Source of the DNA: JBEKDJ01 sp050014415
GTDB lineage: Bacteria > Desulfobacterota > BSN033 > UBA1163
Reading direction: 5' to 3'
Assembly (NCBI GenBank): GCA_050014415.1
Contig: JBEKDJ010000110.1
Location: 1-13,796 of the forward strand
Length of the DNA: 13,796 nucleotides
The notes beneath the pieces were generated by a model. The model was not told the origin of the DNA, did not search any database, and saw nothing but the letters and a program-made list of their open reading frames with translations. A program made the translations under genes and the position numbers. Every line of letters starts with the position of its first letter. Position 1 is the stretch's first letter. Shown here piece by piece: positions 13,515-13,796 of the stretch.

Positions 13515-13772
13515 TTACATAGGCGGCACGTTTGGGTCACCCGCGCTAAAACGTGCATGTCTCCCGATCTCCGCAGAGTTCGCCTTGAGCCATTCAACCA
13601 AACCGTGGGCATCCTGACCGGTCATGTGAGGCTTTACCAAACCTATCCCTTGGGGCCATGTCGTCCCGAAGGCTAGATGCTGTGGTAGATACCCGGTGAG
13701 AAACAAGCCAACGCCTGCTCCGATCAGTACAGCTAAAATCGTTGTTAAAATCAACCTCGTCCAATTCCTCAT
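13515..13772 (-). CDS. Small membrane-anchored or secreted hypothetical protein
   Basis: An 85-residue protein with one N-terminal hydrophobic segment (about residues 6-27, after MRNWTR), either a signal anchor or an uncleaved signal peptide. The soluble rest, about 55 residues, would lie outside the cytoplasm and has no motif that I recognise; it contains no cysteines. AAAGGAGGG just upstream supports the start at 13772. It reads in the same direction as the second integrase, 176 bases behind it, so it may be cargo of that element or a host gene next to it. Confidence 0.6.
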   Translation of the reverse strand: MRNWTRLILTTILAVLIGAGVGLFLTGYLPQHLAFGTTWPQGIGLVKPHMTGQDAHGLVEWLKANSAEIGRHARFSAGDPNVPPM

Positions 13773-13796
13773 TTTACTTTCCCTCCTTTGTTATTG

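Noticed and set aside
1..13796. CRISPR arrays, insertion sequences, rRNA genes
   Set aside because: No regularly spaced repeats, transposase motifs or rRNA sequence were recognised on either strand.

Overview
The window looks like one end of an integrated mobile element in a Gram-negative bacterium. By eye the GC content is in the mid-40s to about 50%, with strong AGGAG-type ribosome binding sites and sigma70-like promoters. The style of the integrase and helicase proteins suggests Desulfobacterota or a neighbouring phylum, but this is a weak inference because no chromosomal housekeeping protein gene is present. The key landmark is an intact tRNA-Arg(ACG) gene on the minus strand (12191-12267, CCA encoded). 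A tyrosine recombinase gene (11100-12176, +) ends 14 bases from the 3' end of that tRNA, preceded by an excisionase-like gene. This is the classic layout of an element inserted at a tRNA 3' end, so bases 1 to about 12190 should be element DNA. The far attachment site was not found and should lie left of base 1.

Left to right: an SNF2-like helicase with a four-cysteine insertion (53-2332, +) ends at a strong hairpin. It is convergent with a polytopic membrane protein carrying a signal peptide and a long helical tail (2416-3684, -). Next is a 600-base gene-poor stretch with a palindrome, inverted repeats and a good promoter for a large membrane M48-type metallopeptidase (4287-6371, +). Convergent with the peptidase is a translationally coupled pair: an ECF-like sigma factor with an unusually long linker (7063-7833, -) and a soluble zinc-finger anti-sigma factor (6395-7066, -). 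Divergent from the sigma gene is a run of plus-strand genes: a small zinc-ribbon protein (7934-8290), a HerA/VirD4-like ATPase (8441-10420, with signs of a frameshifted or otherwise obscured N-terminus back to 8287), a two-helix membrane miniprotein (10481-10732), the excisionase-like protein (10760-11035) and the integrase (11100-12176).

Right of the tRNA is a second tyrosine recombinase on the minus strand (12187-13338). Its reading frame runs through a plausible tRNA promoter and the whole tRNA gene, so its last 26 codons are tRNA sequence. Beyond it lie its own good promoter, a short tandem repeat and a small membrane-anchored protein (13515-13772, -). This side may be a remnant of an older element at the same tRNA, or host DNA.

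Functionally, the integrase and excisionase-like genes handle insertion and excision. The HerA-like ATPase, helicase and membrane proteins could be DNA-processing or transfer functions. The sigma/anti-sigma/M48 peptidase group looks like a self-contained sensing or stress-response (possibly defence) module carried as cargo, and is the best candidate for something undescribed. All functions are read from motifs by eye; no database comparison was possible.
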